DNA of 64,000 nt from positions 24,537,689 through 24,601,688 of the forward strand of contig NC_054534.1 of assembly GCF_017654505.1 (NCBI RefSeq), read 5' to 3'. This document shows, piece by piece, positions 34,540 through 47,476 of the stretch; the first letter of the stretch is position 1; the number at the start of each line of letters is the position of its first letter. A program made the position numbers and the translations under genes. The DNA comes from Polyodon spathula (taxonomy: Eukaryota; Chordata; Actinopteri; Acipenseriformes; Polyodontidae). The notes under the pieces were generated by a model. It ran no database searches. It worked only from the letters and a program-made list of their open reading frames with translations, and was not told where the DNA came from.

Positions 34540-37500
34540 CAAGGGGAAACATTAAATTAATACTGTTCTTAGCCTAGTTACTGATTCACATGCTCCTATC
34601 TTTTGAGACAAATTATACAGTGAGCTAGCCTCAAATTAAAAATTCAATGAGGTGGCATGAATACTACCCTCCCCTTTGCACCCCAATTATCCATACACTT
34701 GGTGGAGAGTAGTTTACATTACATAGCCATTATTAATGGTTTATTTATTTATTTATTTTTTAACTTACATTAGCTTGTTAATGTCATGTAAATACTGTGC
34801 AAATCAGTGTGGCAAGGTAGAAGACTGTCGTGTAAATACTGGGTGTACAGGATTGGGTTTAAATAAAGATATATTGTTTTGAATTTAAGTTTGGCAGGGA
34901 TGAGGTTAATTCCATCCCTGCCAGAATCAATGTGTGGAGTGTAGCTGGGTCTTGACTGAATAACTGATGGCCAATGAAGACCTTTATCCTTTTACATTGC
35001 CCCTCGTGCCTTGTTTCTTTCCCGACTCTCATTCCTGATGCTATCCTGCTACAATCTGTTACTCTGATAATGGGTACTTATCCATGCCTCTCCCAGCTTG
35101 TTTTGAATGTTAGTTTTTCTCACTACAATCTTCAAAAAGTCCCTGTAGGAAAACAGGAGGTACAGGAGGGCTTTTACTGTAATTTAACGCTACAGAATAA
35201 ATACAATAAATCAAGTAAGGACATGAATGTAGAGGGAATATTATGTAAGTCACATATTACAGTAGTTATGTTTAAGTACAACCCTGAGTAAATTAAAGTA
35301 CAAAGTCCAAGGACAGTGTAGACATTTAGCTGCACATTATCCCTATTCATTTTATTCATTTTGAGAACAATGTCAGATTTCAAATCTTTTTGGTAGTCGC
35401 TGTCACAAATGGCAATTACATTTTCAGTTTTGCACACAAGATGTCGGTATTGCATTTTGAAATGTGTGAGGTACAGTGGTGGGGGAAGGGTGCATTAAAT
35501 ACAAAATACTGGTGGAAAGGAGGTAGAGCGCCAGGTAAGGGATATGAAAAATGTATTTCATTTTTTGAAAGTCACTTTTAATACTAATTTTATTATGTCA
35601 TGTGCTTCATTACTGCTTCTTCTCCCCAAGTGGGACACTGAAATGATCTTTGTTTCTTTCAAAAGCAATTACCAGCATAAAGACTCAGTGGGCACTGAGC
35701 AGCATAGCAAAACACTGGGATGTGTGTGCCTACACAGCTATCAGTGCTCAAACACCCCACAGGATCCACTATAGATGCAAGAGGGCTTGCATCTATACCA
35801 AATCAGAGTAGACTGATTGAAACAATCAAAAACAGTTATGCCACCTTATGAACTACTGGCTGGTTGCTATAGGGACAGATTAGTACTAATCTGATGAAAA
35901 TAGAATAATGTATGGATAAGAATATATTATCCCACAACAATATAGGCTATGTGCCTCAGTTTTGGGCAGTAACAAGAGATATATATTATTGCATTATAAT
36001 AATATAATCTGAACTATATGTTATATATTCTATGTTTCTTAAAGCTTAAAAAAAAGTAAATAAAATAGTAACTATCTACATCTACATGCAAGCAGGAAAC
36101 AGAGGCTGCTGGGCAGACTCGCCTTGCTTGGGCCATGCGGCTATCCTAATATGTGAAATATTGCTGAAAAAAAACTTACTGAAAGTGAGTAAAATTTTCA
36201 TGAGACATTACTGATGGTAAAACAAAAAGGGGGATTATATTAAAACTTTCATATAGACAAGTATAATGGATATATGCAGTGTGTTATTTTATTTCTCTGG
36301 TTTCTCACTCTGAACGCAAACATGACTGTGTGAGGTTTATATCACCAGGTGTTTTTTCTTCCCTTGTATTTTCATTTTCTTGAACTTTTATGAGAAAGCC
36401 TCCTTAAATGTATCTGTTACTGGACTGTACCTCATTGTCTGGTTGAATGTCCACGTCTTGAAGTTGTTATTTCTTCTGTGTTGTACTGTGCTTGTCGTGG
36501 AGTGATAATAGCGGTTGTTTGTTTTTAAAATTAAGCTGTAGGAAGCATCATAATGTAGAAACACGTATGTACATGAAGATTATAAGGATACATTTATTTT
36601 CAATATGGCGTTCTGTTTCCATGGCAACATAGAATATACAGTAATTATCCTTCTGCATTTAGAACAATTTAAAATCTCTTATAATTCTTCCAAACAAACA
36701 TATGTAGAACAGTTTTGAAAATTAGTTTGGGTTGGAGGGAAAGCCTCCAACACACAACACTCTTAATTAACACTTAATTAACCAAACCTCTAAACCCAGA
36801 AGCCTGCCTTTACTTGTAAACGGTAATCACAGCCGAGCTCCTCCTCCTCCAGTGAGGCTACCCCTTGGTCCAACTTCAGAACTAATTGCAGTTCATTTAT
36901 GTACATACAGTCTCAAGCAATACCAGTATCTGGAAGCTACTAAATACAGTCTAACTAAAAAGACTCAACTTTGTTTGTACTTTGTAAAGTAAGTAAAAAG
37001 ATCACTCTGTCAACATGGCTAATAGGAGGGGCATAATGCATCCCAATCTGTAACTGAGCCAATTAAAAAGCCAATAAAAGGATGAGGGAGAGAGCTATTA
37101 TTACCCAATCCTATTATTTTCTCTAATACAGTACTTACTGGACGAGGGTGTGTGTGTGTGTGTGTGCAGTTTAGCAGCCTCTCACAAAACCACAACCCTT
37201 TTCCATCTTTTCAATTTGCATTGATCCAAATCAAGAGGCGCATAGAAAACAGGTCCCTTCAAAATAGCTTCAGTTCAGTAAGCCAGCCACACAGTGGATA
37301 ACAGAACCATTTGCTCTTGCTTGAGTTAAGGAATGTTTTAATCGTCACATAAAATTAACATTGCAGTAAGGCTACATCACAGAATGCATTGCTGTTTTAT
37401 GACCCCTGTTACATCACTGTTCTAAGGCTTTTCATTTATGACATTCTAGACCGAGAGGGACACATCTCAAACATGGCAGTGCATTGTGGGAAACATTTGC

Positions 37501-37626
37501 TCGATAAGCCCCCAATTAAAAAAACAAACAAAAGTAACAACAGATGTTAGACTATACTTGGAAGCAAGATTACATCATAAATTAGATTAAATCATTTACA
37601 GTCTAACAAAAAAGCTTTTAAAAAGA

Positions 37627-37628
<2 letters not shown>
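34540..37628. other. Noncoding, with paralogous hairpin
   Basis: GGCAGGGAT (34893-34901) pairs exactly with ATCCCTGCC (34914-34922), the same arms as at 4793. Other open frames (34974-35291, 35174-35455) have no domains. A short (GT)n lies near 37148-37166. Confidence 0.4.

Positions 37629-37722
<94 letters not shown>
37629..37722. repeat. (GT)n/(AT)n microsatellite
   Basis: (GT) run followed by (AT) run, about 94 bp. The minus frame across it is an artefact. Confidence 0.95.
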
Positions 37723-37725
<3 letters not shown>

Positions 37726-38181
37726 ATAAATTAGTGTGAATATGAATAAGTAACCATCCACTTCAATGAAGGTAACAAAAAAAAAAAAAAAAAAAAACAC
37801 TGATTTAGTTCCAGTGTTCCCTCCAAGGCTAAAATGCGCGCATTTTTCACAATAGCTGGCAACAACCTTCACACTCAGTTTACTAACTTTCACAAGTTAT
37901 TATCACAGATATCAACCTTAAACCTATCATTTTGAGAGCATTCTTGCAAAGCATTAACATAAGCATATCTGTCTCTGTCTTGCAGCTGATTCTCTGATTT
38001 CCCTCTGTGAAAATGCACGTCACATTAGTGCACAGCTCGCTCGGGCACCAGTGAATCTACTGTACTGGTACAGGGTAGGCGAAGCAGGCGTCTGGCGATT
38101 CTGCCTCTGTAGAGAGTGCTGCTCGGTGCTGCTCATGAACTTTACAGTTTTTAACTGGTGATATAATTTAATACTAATAAG

Positions 38182-38645
38182 AACATAAGAAAGTTTACAA
38201 ACGAGACGAGGCCATTCGGCCCATCTTGCTCGTTTGGTTGTTAGTAGCTTATTGATCACAGAATCTCATCAAGCAGCTTCTTGAAGGATCCCAGGGTGTC
38301 AGCTTCAACAACATTACTGGGGAGTTGATTCCAGACCCTCACAATTCTCTGTTTAAAAAAGTGCCTCCTATTTTCTGTTCTGAATGCCCCTTTGTCTAAA
38401 CTCCATTTGTGACCCCTGGTCCTTGTTTCTTTTTTCAGGTCGACATTGTCAATACCTTTTAGAATTTTGAATGCTTGAATCAGGTCACCGCATAGTCTTC
38501 TTTGTTCAAGACTGAAAGAGCCTGTCTGCTGAATAATTCTGGTTGCTCTTCTTTGCACTCTTTCTAGAATTCCTTTTTGTAGCGAGGTGACCAGAACAGA
38601 ACACAACAGTGAGGGATCCAGACACCCTGAAATGACCATCATCAA
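38182..38645 (-). mobile_element. CR1-type LINE 3' fragment
   Basis: Starts AAGAACATAAGAAAGTTTAC, the reverse complement of the 3' end of the LINE at 47445-51735. The minus frame 38256-38645 reads the C-terminal part of ORF2 (SFSLEQRRLCGDLIQAFKIL, then RIVRVWNQLPSNVVEADTLG). Compared with the long copy it has internal deletions around 38440-38450 and 38515-38530. The usual 5' truncation of LINE insertions explains its length. Confidence 0.92.
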
Positions 38646-39179
38646 TCCAGGTTTTTTTTTTTTTTTTTTTTTTTTAAGTATAGACCCTTAGGAATAAGAA
38701 TTAAAAAAAAAAAAAAAAGTCAGTCTTATTTTGCAGGCAATTAAGTTTTCTTTGATTCCAATGTTTTTTCACTAGTGTTTATTAGAACTATATAACTTAA
38801 TATATTCTTTTAAGCACTATACCTGTGCTTGTTTTTAATAGTAAGCATTTGTGAAGACATTTTTAACTAGAATGGTAGCTTTTGCGAACAAAAAAAACAA
38901 AGTATACCCCGTACCATAATCCAAAGCAGCGTAATCAAATGCTGGTCCTGGCTTACTGTCAGTAGGTTCAAAAATGAAATACTGCACTGTCCATGTACCT
39001 AATTTAATTAAGTCTGCTGTCTTCTAGGCTGTATGTTTTGCCTGTATAATTTCCCCGTTTCCTAGTCAGATCTTATATTTTTAGCTGAAAGATACGACAT
39101 CATTGTCAGCTACTGTGAACTATAAATAGGTTTGTTCATCTTGATCTTCACTCTCTTCCATCCATTTAAATTCATTAGA

Positions 39180-40072
39180 TCAAGTTGGCTGAACCTTTTT
39201 CAGTTCAGAAAGAAGCTCACCAACATTTAGATGAGAGGAACAGAGAAGACTAGAAGTACCTTTCGGAGGTACAATCAATACCCTGCAGCCAGTTGGTGTT
39301 TTGTAGTGTTTTTCAAGTCGTCTTTTTAAGTAGGATGTTCTACAGTGATCTGCATTTGCAACTCCATGTTTATTAAGATGGCGATACTGGCTGCATAAGC
39401 TTGACATATACAACACACTCCCTTCATTGAGAAGCGGGGCATCTACCTGAGAAATACGTTCTGTAAAAGCAATTTCATACATATCTCTTCTATCTGTGAC
39501 AGTGGATTTCATTTAGGCAAGACTGATGATACTTAAAATTGTTTGCTACCATATCAACACATGTGTCTCCAAAGCCCTGAATTTTGGTCAGCATGGTATC
39601 GTCTAAGTTCTTGTGCTTTCTTCCAAATGAAATATTCACGTTCCTTTTGAAAAATGTTCATAAGGTGCCAGTTACCTGATTTGTCATGCTTTCTGTCACA
39701 AAGAAAGCAGTTTTCTTTTAGATGGTGTTTGTAACAGATCTTTTTCAGGCCCACTAGTGGATGTAGTGGAACATTCCAAATATTTCCGTTTCTGCTCTAC
39801 AGAATTCGTTAGTGGTTTCTACATTTAGCATGCAAAACTGGATTTTTGGCCACTAATTCCTCCTTCACATTTATGTGTGTCAAAAGTCAGAAAGACACAT
39901 AATCTTCTCTCTTTTCAATTGCAGAGAGCAGGGATGGATAACCTAATATTGTAAGTCTCTGTAACAAACCCCTTTCAGTCCCTTGTTGACAAATTACACA
40001 TGTTGAAAAGTCTGTATGAGGCCTGGATCTCTTTTTATTTAAAGAAACTGCTGGTTCCATATTCATCCTCAC
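39180..40072 (-). pseudogene. Decayed Cys-rich transposon-type protein
   Basis: Three minus-strand segments in order: 39887-40072 (FSTCVICQQGTERGLLQRL), 39554-39754 (CFLCDRKHDKSGNWHLMN), and 39180-39512 (KSTVTDRRDMYEIAFTERI, then SSLCSQYRHLNKHGV). CxxC pairs and an AFTERI...LCSQYRHL block are typical of a protein family that accompanies mobile elements in fish and cnidarian genomes. The segments are in different frames with stops between, so the gene is broken. The element's ends were not found. A domesticated host gene is unlikely given the decay. Confidence 0.5.
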
Positions 40073-41735
40073 TTACTCTAACCTATATTGAAAAAATACA
40101 TGATTAGGTCAACTGGTATTAAGTACTTCCCCTGCTTTTTCCGTCCCATACATTACATTTTGAAACCACACTGTGGCGCTATTAAATGGATCATATTATG
40201 TTAATGCATAATACTACAAATGGAATAACCAGTTACATACATAAAACAGGTTTGATTAGATTTTACTTTCTGAAAATAAAGTATTTTAATTTATAACAAC
40301 ATTAATTGCTTGTTGCTAAGGAATGTCCATACCAAGTTTCATTCTAATTCAACAGCCAGTTCTTAAGATATGATTAAATATTTAAGTATGACATGCACAT
40401 TAATGTACCACGGGACATATGGAAAGGCCCCACCACTATCTCCCAAGCTAAAGATTATAACTTCTTTGAATACTGAGCAGAATGTCTTAAGACTGGACCG
40501 GCCCATTAGTATGCTACATATTCCTATGAAGTATTCTTGAAAAGAGATGAATCGGCAACACTGCAAATCCTCTCTACTTTTCCAAAAAGCATGACAGAAC
40601 TAGCACCCAGCAAACCATACACCAAATGGCACTTTAAAACACAGAAACAGTCAGTTTTATTCTTGCATTTTGTTTATATTGTGAGTTTACTAAACTGCAA
40701 TCTTAATTTAAAAAATATATACCTGTTTGGCATGCAAATTGGTTTGCAATTGTAAAATATAACAGAGCAGCTTACTGTTACCGGGCTCTGGCATCTGTTA
40801 TGGAGGTGACTGCTTCTGTGGTTTCCTGTGTAATGAAAGCTGAACTAAAATAATACCAAACAAGAGGCTTTACAGCTGAAGAACATTTAATTTACAAATG
40901 TACCATATCGTCCTTCTTGCATGTCATGTATGCATAGCCATTTACATATCTTTTTTTGCTTTTTGTTTTGTTTCGTTTTTTTTATTAAAAAATAGGCCAT
41001 GCTGTTCTGTTTGCTCACTCTAGGTGGCGGCACCAAGCAAATGACTCCCTCTAGTTGTCTGAGATTAGATTGCAAGGGAATGTTTAAAAGTTAATGTTCT
41101 TGGTCCTTTTAAATCCTAACTTCTGCAAATCAAATTAAACTCCTAGGGACCCTCATGACGCAAATGCAAAGATAAATATTCAGAGAGGAATAAAACAACA
41201 TGAACAACATGTGCAATTTCCCATAAACCACTGCTCAATTTGTTATGCAAATTGAATCCCTGACACATATTCTGTGATTAAGTTCCTGTTTCAGGTCTGC
41301 TGTGAAACAAGCAGTCTTCAAAGTGAAGATACATTTATCAGCCATCATTTGTCTCAGGTCGAGGTACCGTATCTGTAATTACTTAAAGGACTTAGAGAGT
41401 GAGAAATGGCATTGTAAGCCCAACATAACCCTTTCACACCAAATCATGAAATAGTACCACTTCTGAGTTTTACAAGCATTAACATACACAGCTACGTTTA
41501 CACCAAACGCAGTTTGCATCAAACTGGAAGGCCAGCACAACAGTATTGTAATGGTATCCCCATAGACACTAAACATAACTGAAAAGCTTCAGATATAATG
41601 TAATATAAATGTAACACTTTCAAAGTAACATAGCCACTACTGCAAATACAAATGCATTTATGATCAGTAATTCAAAATTACTTTTTAGGCTACTTAAAAA
41701 AAGAAATGACAAAAGAAAGAAGGTAGGTAGGTGTG

Positions 41736-41738
<3 letters not shown>
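40073..41738. other. Noncoding, nothing recognised
   Basis: AT-rich intron-like sequence with no domain-bearing open frame. Confidence 0.4.

Positions 41739-41812
<74 letters not shown>
41739..41812. repeat. (TA)n microsatellite
   Basis: About 36 uninterrupted AT/TA units. Confidence 0.95.
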
Positions 41813-41815
<3 letters not shown>

Positions 41816-42927
41816 TAGACAATGCAGTTTGATTGAAACACCCTCTCTGGTACCAGATTCCACCAGTGCATTCGATTATCTAATATCTGTATGGAAATCT
41901 GGACCATTTACAGCTCACAATCAACAGAAACAAAAATATAGGACTTGTGCAAACTTTCACGCAATTCTCATTGTATTGATGTAAAAACCACAAGACAAAA
42001 TTTCCTAAAAGAAACAGTTATTTGTTTTAATAGTTGCAGCAGTTTTAGCTTCATTTTTTTCTACACTGCCCATCAGTACTTTCATACCAACAGTGATGGG
42101 ACATCTCAATTGGATTGCAAGTGTAAAAATATGAATACACAAATTATTCACGAGTTTAAAACTGGTAAGCTGTGTAGTTAAAATACACATCTCCTTAGCT
42201 GGGCCGACTCCCTCATACACGAAGCAGCCTTCCCACTGCAGATAGCCTAAATAGCAAACTGTTCAGTAATTTGTTTTGATCAATCTTCAAGTAGATCGAG
42301 AGTAGATCACACAGTACCCCGGACAACCGGTGCTTATATTAGGCTATTGAGTGGAGAAAGAGAATGTGCTAAATGTACTAAATTCATCAGTCTGTTTCTA
42401 CCCCAATAGAATGCATTGCGTCTATTGTAATTGCAGTATTGTGCTGCAGCTGCAATAATGTTCAGGAAACTGGTACTAACTGCTTTACAGTGGCACGGCT
42501 CTCTTATGTTTGCATTGCATTGCAATGTTTTTTTTTTTTTTTAGTGGTGGTAGAAGGGCTACCGGTATATCAAATTGTGTTAGACACATATGTTAATAAA
42601 ACACTAGCTGGGCATTCATGTACACCAACAGTACTACCCAATTATTTTATCTGAATTTATTTTGCATAAAAATATCACCACATTGTCTACGTGTCTAAAC
42701 ACGGTACCACTTTTATACTAAACTGAATTGCTTTCCAAAATGTAACTTGGTTGTTATTAAATAAAATGACTGTACTTTATCGCCAGATTGACAAAAAAAT
42801 AATTAAATAAAAATCTAGTACCCTATGTTCAAGACCTTCAGATTTGAAATACAAACAGCCTTCGTTCACACGTGTGAATTCTTTGGCTCGTGTGCACTAA
42901 TGCTCTAAACCCCAGAGAATTACTCAC

Positions 42928-43046
42928 CGTCCCAGCTCAGACTCCAATTCATAATAATCAGCCAGCGTCTCCTCCTTGTTAGAGCCGTCGATCCAGTATT
43001 CCGAAGCAGCCCCTGTTCTGGCGGAGGGCATAGTGACTTTCAGCAT
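42928..43046 (-). CDS. CAMK4: CAMK4 first coding exon (calcium/calmodulin-dependent protein kinase IV)
   Basis: The minus strand reads from ATG at 43044-43046: MLKVTMPSARTG, then EYWIDGSNKEETLADYYELE and SELG. The MLKVT start, the YWIDGSN block and the ESELGR lead-in to the kinase glycine-rich loop are characteristic of CaMKIV. The exon is 119 bp (39 codons plus two bases, CG) and ends at the donor CG|GTGAGTAA, so the arginine codon is completed in the next exon, which should begin the kinase ATP loop. The frame stays open upstream to about 43166, but the next in-frame initiator is not an ATG, so this ATG is preferred. CaMKIV is a nuclear/cytosolic Ser/Thr kinase activated by Ca2+/calmodulin and CaMKK that phosphorylates CREB. 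I found no further exon in the window; the left 42.9 kb would then be intron 1. WDR36 lies upstream on the same strand. Confidence 0.93.
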
Positions 43047-43894
43047 CCCCGGTGTTTCTATCAGATAACCTGCTGTTTGCAAATATCCCCCAGGGTGAGT
43101 CCAATCTGTGATATCACAAATATCGAAAAAGAGCGTACGGCTAATAGCAAAACTATCCAATTGCAAATACTAGGTTAAAATAAAAATAAACACATTTAAA
43201 ATACATACATCAAATCATTCGGTTTTGTCAGAAACAAATCAAAGTTGATTAAGAAAAAGAAGACTGACTTGCACTACTGCTCCTTTCACAAGACTGAGTT
43301 CATTAGAAGCAGTACCGTAATGTGTGGCGGTACAGGGCAGCCAAAAATGCATTTAAGCCCGGTTTCCACTGGGTCCTAATGCCTTTAATTAAGAGCTATT
43401 GCTACACTAACAAAATGTACCCCTGTATTATACTTTTTACTACGTAACAAATAGGTTTTTGCAAACGTGTAAGCACGTCAATCACTACTTTACAGCTGCC
43501 AGTAATAATAATAACAACAGTATGTTAACACTTCATTATATTAAAAAATATATATGTATGAAAATCAGTGATATCGTACTGTAGATCACCCGCTTGTTTT
43601 CTGGGTTTGTTTTTATACAAGAGAACCAGTGATAATGTTGCTGGTGCTAATAACTGGAAAGACAACACAAAGCAACGCTTTTCATCTCTTTAACACTTAT
43701 CAGTTACCTCAAATAAGCTTGTGTAGCATATTGGAGGACAGTGGCTATTGAAATGATATGGAAGAATGAATCCTGTCAATGTGTTAAAAAAAAAAAAAAA
43801 AAACCCTGTTAAGCTTCAATAGCAATGCGTTACGGACTGACCTATCCACTAAATCCCTAACTAATCTTTAACAATGGCAGTGTGTACCTTGTTT
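43047..43894 (-). other. CAMK4 5' UTR and promoter-proximal sequence
   Basis: Sequence upstream of the CAMK4 start codon. It should hold the 5' UTR and promoter, but I see no TATA box or strong CpG island; CG dinucleotides are moderately frequent at 42930-43140. A poly(A) is at 43787-43803. Confidence 0.35.
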
Positions 43895-43895
43895 T

Positions 43896-44560
43896 AAGAA
43901 CATAAGAAAGTTTACAAACGAGAGGAGGCCATTCGGCCCAGCTTGCTCGTTTGGTTGTTAGTAGCTTATTGATCCCAGAATCTCATCAAGCAGCTTCTTG
44001 AAGGATCCCAGGATGTCAGCTTCAACAACATTACTGGGGAGTTGATTCCAGACCCTCACAATTCTCTGTGTAAAAAAGTGCCTCCTATTTTCTGTTCTGA
44101 ATGCCCCTTTGTCTAATCTCCATTTGTGACCCCTGGTCCTTGTTTCTTTTTTCAGGGTGAAAAAGTCCCTTGGGGCAACACTGTCAATACCTTTTAGAAT
44201 TTTGAATGCTTGAATTAGGTCGCCGTGTAGTCTTCTTTGTTCAAGACTGAACAGATTCAATTCTTTTAGCCTGTCTGCATATGACATGCCTTTTAAGCCC
44301 GGAGTAATTCTGGTCACTCTTCTTTGCACTCTTTCTAGAGCAGCAATATCTTTTTTATAGCGAGGTGACCAGAACTGCACACAATATTCAAGATGAGGTC
44401 TTACTAGTGCATTGTACAGTTTTAACATTACTTCCCTTGATTTAAATTCAACACTTTTCACAATGTATCCGAGCATCTTGTTAGCCTTTTTTATAGCTTG
44501 ATGATGCTTTATAGCTTTAGATGATGCTGTTTGATTTGTGTTGATACCAGCTGCATACAT
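43896..44560 (-). mobile_element. CR1-type LINE 3' fragment
   Basis: Starts AAGAACATAAGAAAGTTTAC on the plus strand, the reverse complement of a CR1 3' tail. The minus frame 43958-44560 reads the ORF2 C-terminus without interruption (RPHLEYCVQFWSPRYKKDIA and RRHFFTQRIVRVWNQLPSNV). Here the site at 44072-44078 has six pyrimidine-frame residues, so the frame is intact, unlike the copies at 51551 and 52261. The 5' end near 44490-44560 diverges from the long copy with a short local duplication (GATGATGCT). Confidence 0.92.
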
Positions 44561-47440
44561 TTAAAATGGATGCAACATAAATTATACAAATATTTATTCA
44601 ATTTACCTTTGGCAACTTACAAACAGCAATGTTCTTACTATGAAGAAAAACCAATGTGTAACCTTAAAAACGTTATCCAAGAAGGCCTATTGAACGTGGG
44701 GTGGCGAGCTAATTCATGGGCCTTGGACTAAATGTGTGAAAAAAAAAAGATGTGCAAGAAAGGCTTAGGAGAACATAATTGTTGAGGTTTAAATTTATGT
44801 TGCGATAGTTTTAATAATATATGGTTGGTAATAATAACAAGCTAACTGCTTTGTCAACAGGTTTTAAATACATTAAACCACACTTTTTTTATTAATGTGT
44901 TGATTTCAAAACAATCTTTACAATCGAGTGCCAATCAATGGAAATGAACTGCCGCAGCAAGCGATTTAAACCCTAATGACAAACTATGCACTCTGTACAG
45001 TATCTGACTAAAAGCTGATGGAGATTTGATATTATCAATAGGTAAAAGAACAGGCAGTAAGAAAACATCAGCAGCAGTGTTTCTGAGCTTTATCAGTATT
45101 TGTTTGTATTTGTTAATGAATCTTTCTTACTACTAGTTTATTTTACAGAATATGATACACTACTGGTGTATCGTATTCAGTAAGACTGTAAAACAAATAA
45201 CCTTGAAAATTCTTCTAGATTTATATTTCCACATACTGAAGCTTGAATTAAGCAGCAAGCAGATGCTAGGGGAACAGTCAGTATAGTTACATGCTATAAC
45301 TTTTTTTTTTTTTTTCTGTCCTATAAATTAATTCTCGAGGGTATCCTCCGCCAAAAAAAAAAAAAAGTTACAAAGGCAAGCAATCTAATATCTAATGCTT
45401 GGCATCTTAAAGATAGGGTTACAATACTGAAATAAAAAAAAATAAAAAAAACAAGGGGCTTTTTTCGTAGACAGCAAGGTTAGAGATTACTCAATTACAT
45501 TTTGAGAAACGGATCAATGCTCTGATGCACTGTCCGTTATCTAAAGCACCTACTGTGATAACACCAGTGAACACATACGTCATTTAAGTAAAGGCAGTTG
45601 AAAATAACCCTTGCTGAAACAGGGGTAAGCAATCGCATGCACGACATAAACCTCATCCCAGGTTCTGAAGCAATAAACCGGTTCCAGACTCCTTGTGCCT
45701 GCCACATTTTCAGGAATCCTTGCAAAGACATCATTGCTTTGCATGGACTCCTGTTCTTACCATTCTTACAACTCCAATAAATTATAGCTTTTAACACACA
45801 CGACAATGGACATGGATATCTGAATATCGTTCGAGCCCTGGCCTACTAGAGGTAAACTCTACCATCACTGTATGTTGTTGTGCAATAAGATAAAGTAAAC
45901 ATACAATTACCATAATCTGTTCAAAGACTTTTGAAACACACTGTAAATCGTACACATACAAGTAATGGAATGGCCCTCCAGGACACAGAACTGCTTAAAT
46001 ATAGACCTTATATCTAGAACAGAAATAAAATAAGTGTGATAATACATCTTTTACAATAACATTTACTTGTTGGCAAAATAAATGCTGTTCAATTTTCATA
46101 TTTGATTAGTCATCCATTTCAAACTATTATGCAAGTCATAATCAAGTTATTACTATTAGCCATTAGTTCAGCATTTATATTATTTTCTGTAAAATAATAT
46201 ATATATATATATAAAAAAAAAAACTAATCTTAAATCATATGGGATTGACTTCAGCCTACTGTTTGACTTCAGCCCCTGGCAAATAGTACTGGTCTCCCAC
46301 CCACTCAGGTAGTTAGAACAGACCAGTCTAAGCACACATTTACTTCACAAACTATAACCAAATTATCAATATTGTAAACACTACCAGAGGCTGCCATGTG
46401 ACTCACATACTCAAAACCGAATACTCTGATTTATTATTACAAGAATTGTCAGTATGAATGTTTTCTTACTGAAACACATTCAAGCTCAATGACTGTTAGC
46501 TGAACTGGGACCTGCTACAAAGGCATGTACCAGAGAATGAATCTTGGTTTTAATCTTTTATAAAACCAAACAACATATCTTACACCAATGAGGGGCCTAA
46601 ATAAAAATAAACATAAAGGTCCTTGGCTCAAAATTGAACAATAACATTACTTTGCAGCAGCCTTCGTGAAATATAAACATGTATTCTCTCACAATACTAC
46701 TTTAACACATTTGACGTATTTCTGTATTTCTGTACGTATCTTCATCATCAAATGTAATTATGCTAACCAAAAATGTAGCTGAATCACTGAGCCAATTTAA
46801 AATTACCTGCATTCCAAATTTGATTTGAAACAAAAATGTCTGCTTAAGCAAAGATATAACTCCATGTTTTTATTCCACTGATATTCCATCTCTATTCCCA
46901 GTACCATGGGGAATAAAAGTAAACCTTTGTACTGACTATTGCATTTTTAATGTCACAGAGCCAACACTGCAATCCATGATGGACTGAAATTCCTGGTCGC
47001 ATTTTCATTTCGGATATTTTTCAATCCACTAACTGTAGATAAAATACCACTTCATATATAACGTGAAGTGCTCTAAAACTATTACTTTTGTAACAATGTG
47101 TAAAATAAAAAAAACCGACACCTTGAAATGTTATAAAATAAACATTTGTTTAATGGTAATCATTCATTATGGGTGTGAAATGTATGGATCCCCACAGGCA
47201 TCAAACCACATTCCATGTACATAGGTCTGCCTTCAGTAATGTTATATATGCTGTAGTTAGATGTTTAACACTTTCAACACAGGATATATAAATGCAGCTA
47301 TGTATTTAGCCATTACACACTTAGCCACAAATTCGCATATTAGAAAAGCTGTTGCCCAATTTACCAGTGTTTATACAAATTGAAACAATTAGACCTAGAC
47401 ATATAAATAAATTTTGTGCCAGCCACAGTTACAAGTAATC
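44561..47440. other. Intergenic, with a relic of the 18663 hAT family
   Basis: TTATTAATGTGTTGATTTCA at about 44890 and CCAATCAATG shortly after recur from the left part of the hAT at 18663, so a decayed relative starts near 44880. Poly(T)/poly(A) pairs lie at 45301-45316 and 45354-45366. No gene recognised between CAMK4 and the LINE. Confidence 0.45.
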
Positions 47441-47444
47441 CATA

Positions 47445-47476
47445 CCACTCGCTGTCTTCCCAGCGACAGCGAGTGG
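47445..47476. other. 12-bp perfect inverted repeat at the LINE 5' end
   Basis: CCACTCGCTGTC (47445-47456) pairs exactly with GACAGCGAGTGG (47465-47476) around an 8-nt loop. The right arm with its following sequence recurs once more at 47757-47768, without the left arm. Confidence 0.8.

Noticed and set aside
1..42927. Further CAMK4 exons
   Set aside because: I looked for the kinase ATP loop, catalytic loop and DFG-type segments on the minus strand and saw none; a large first intron is the simplest explanation, though short exons could be missed by eye.
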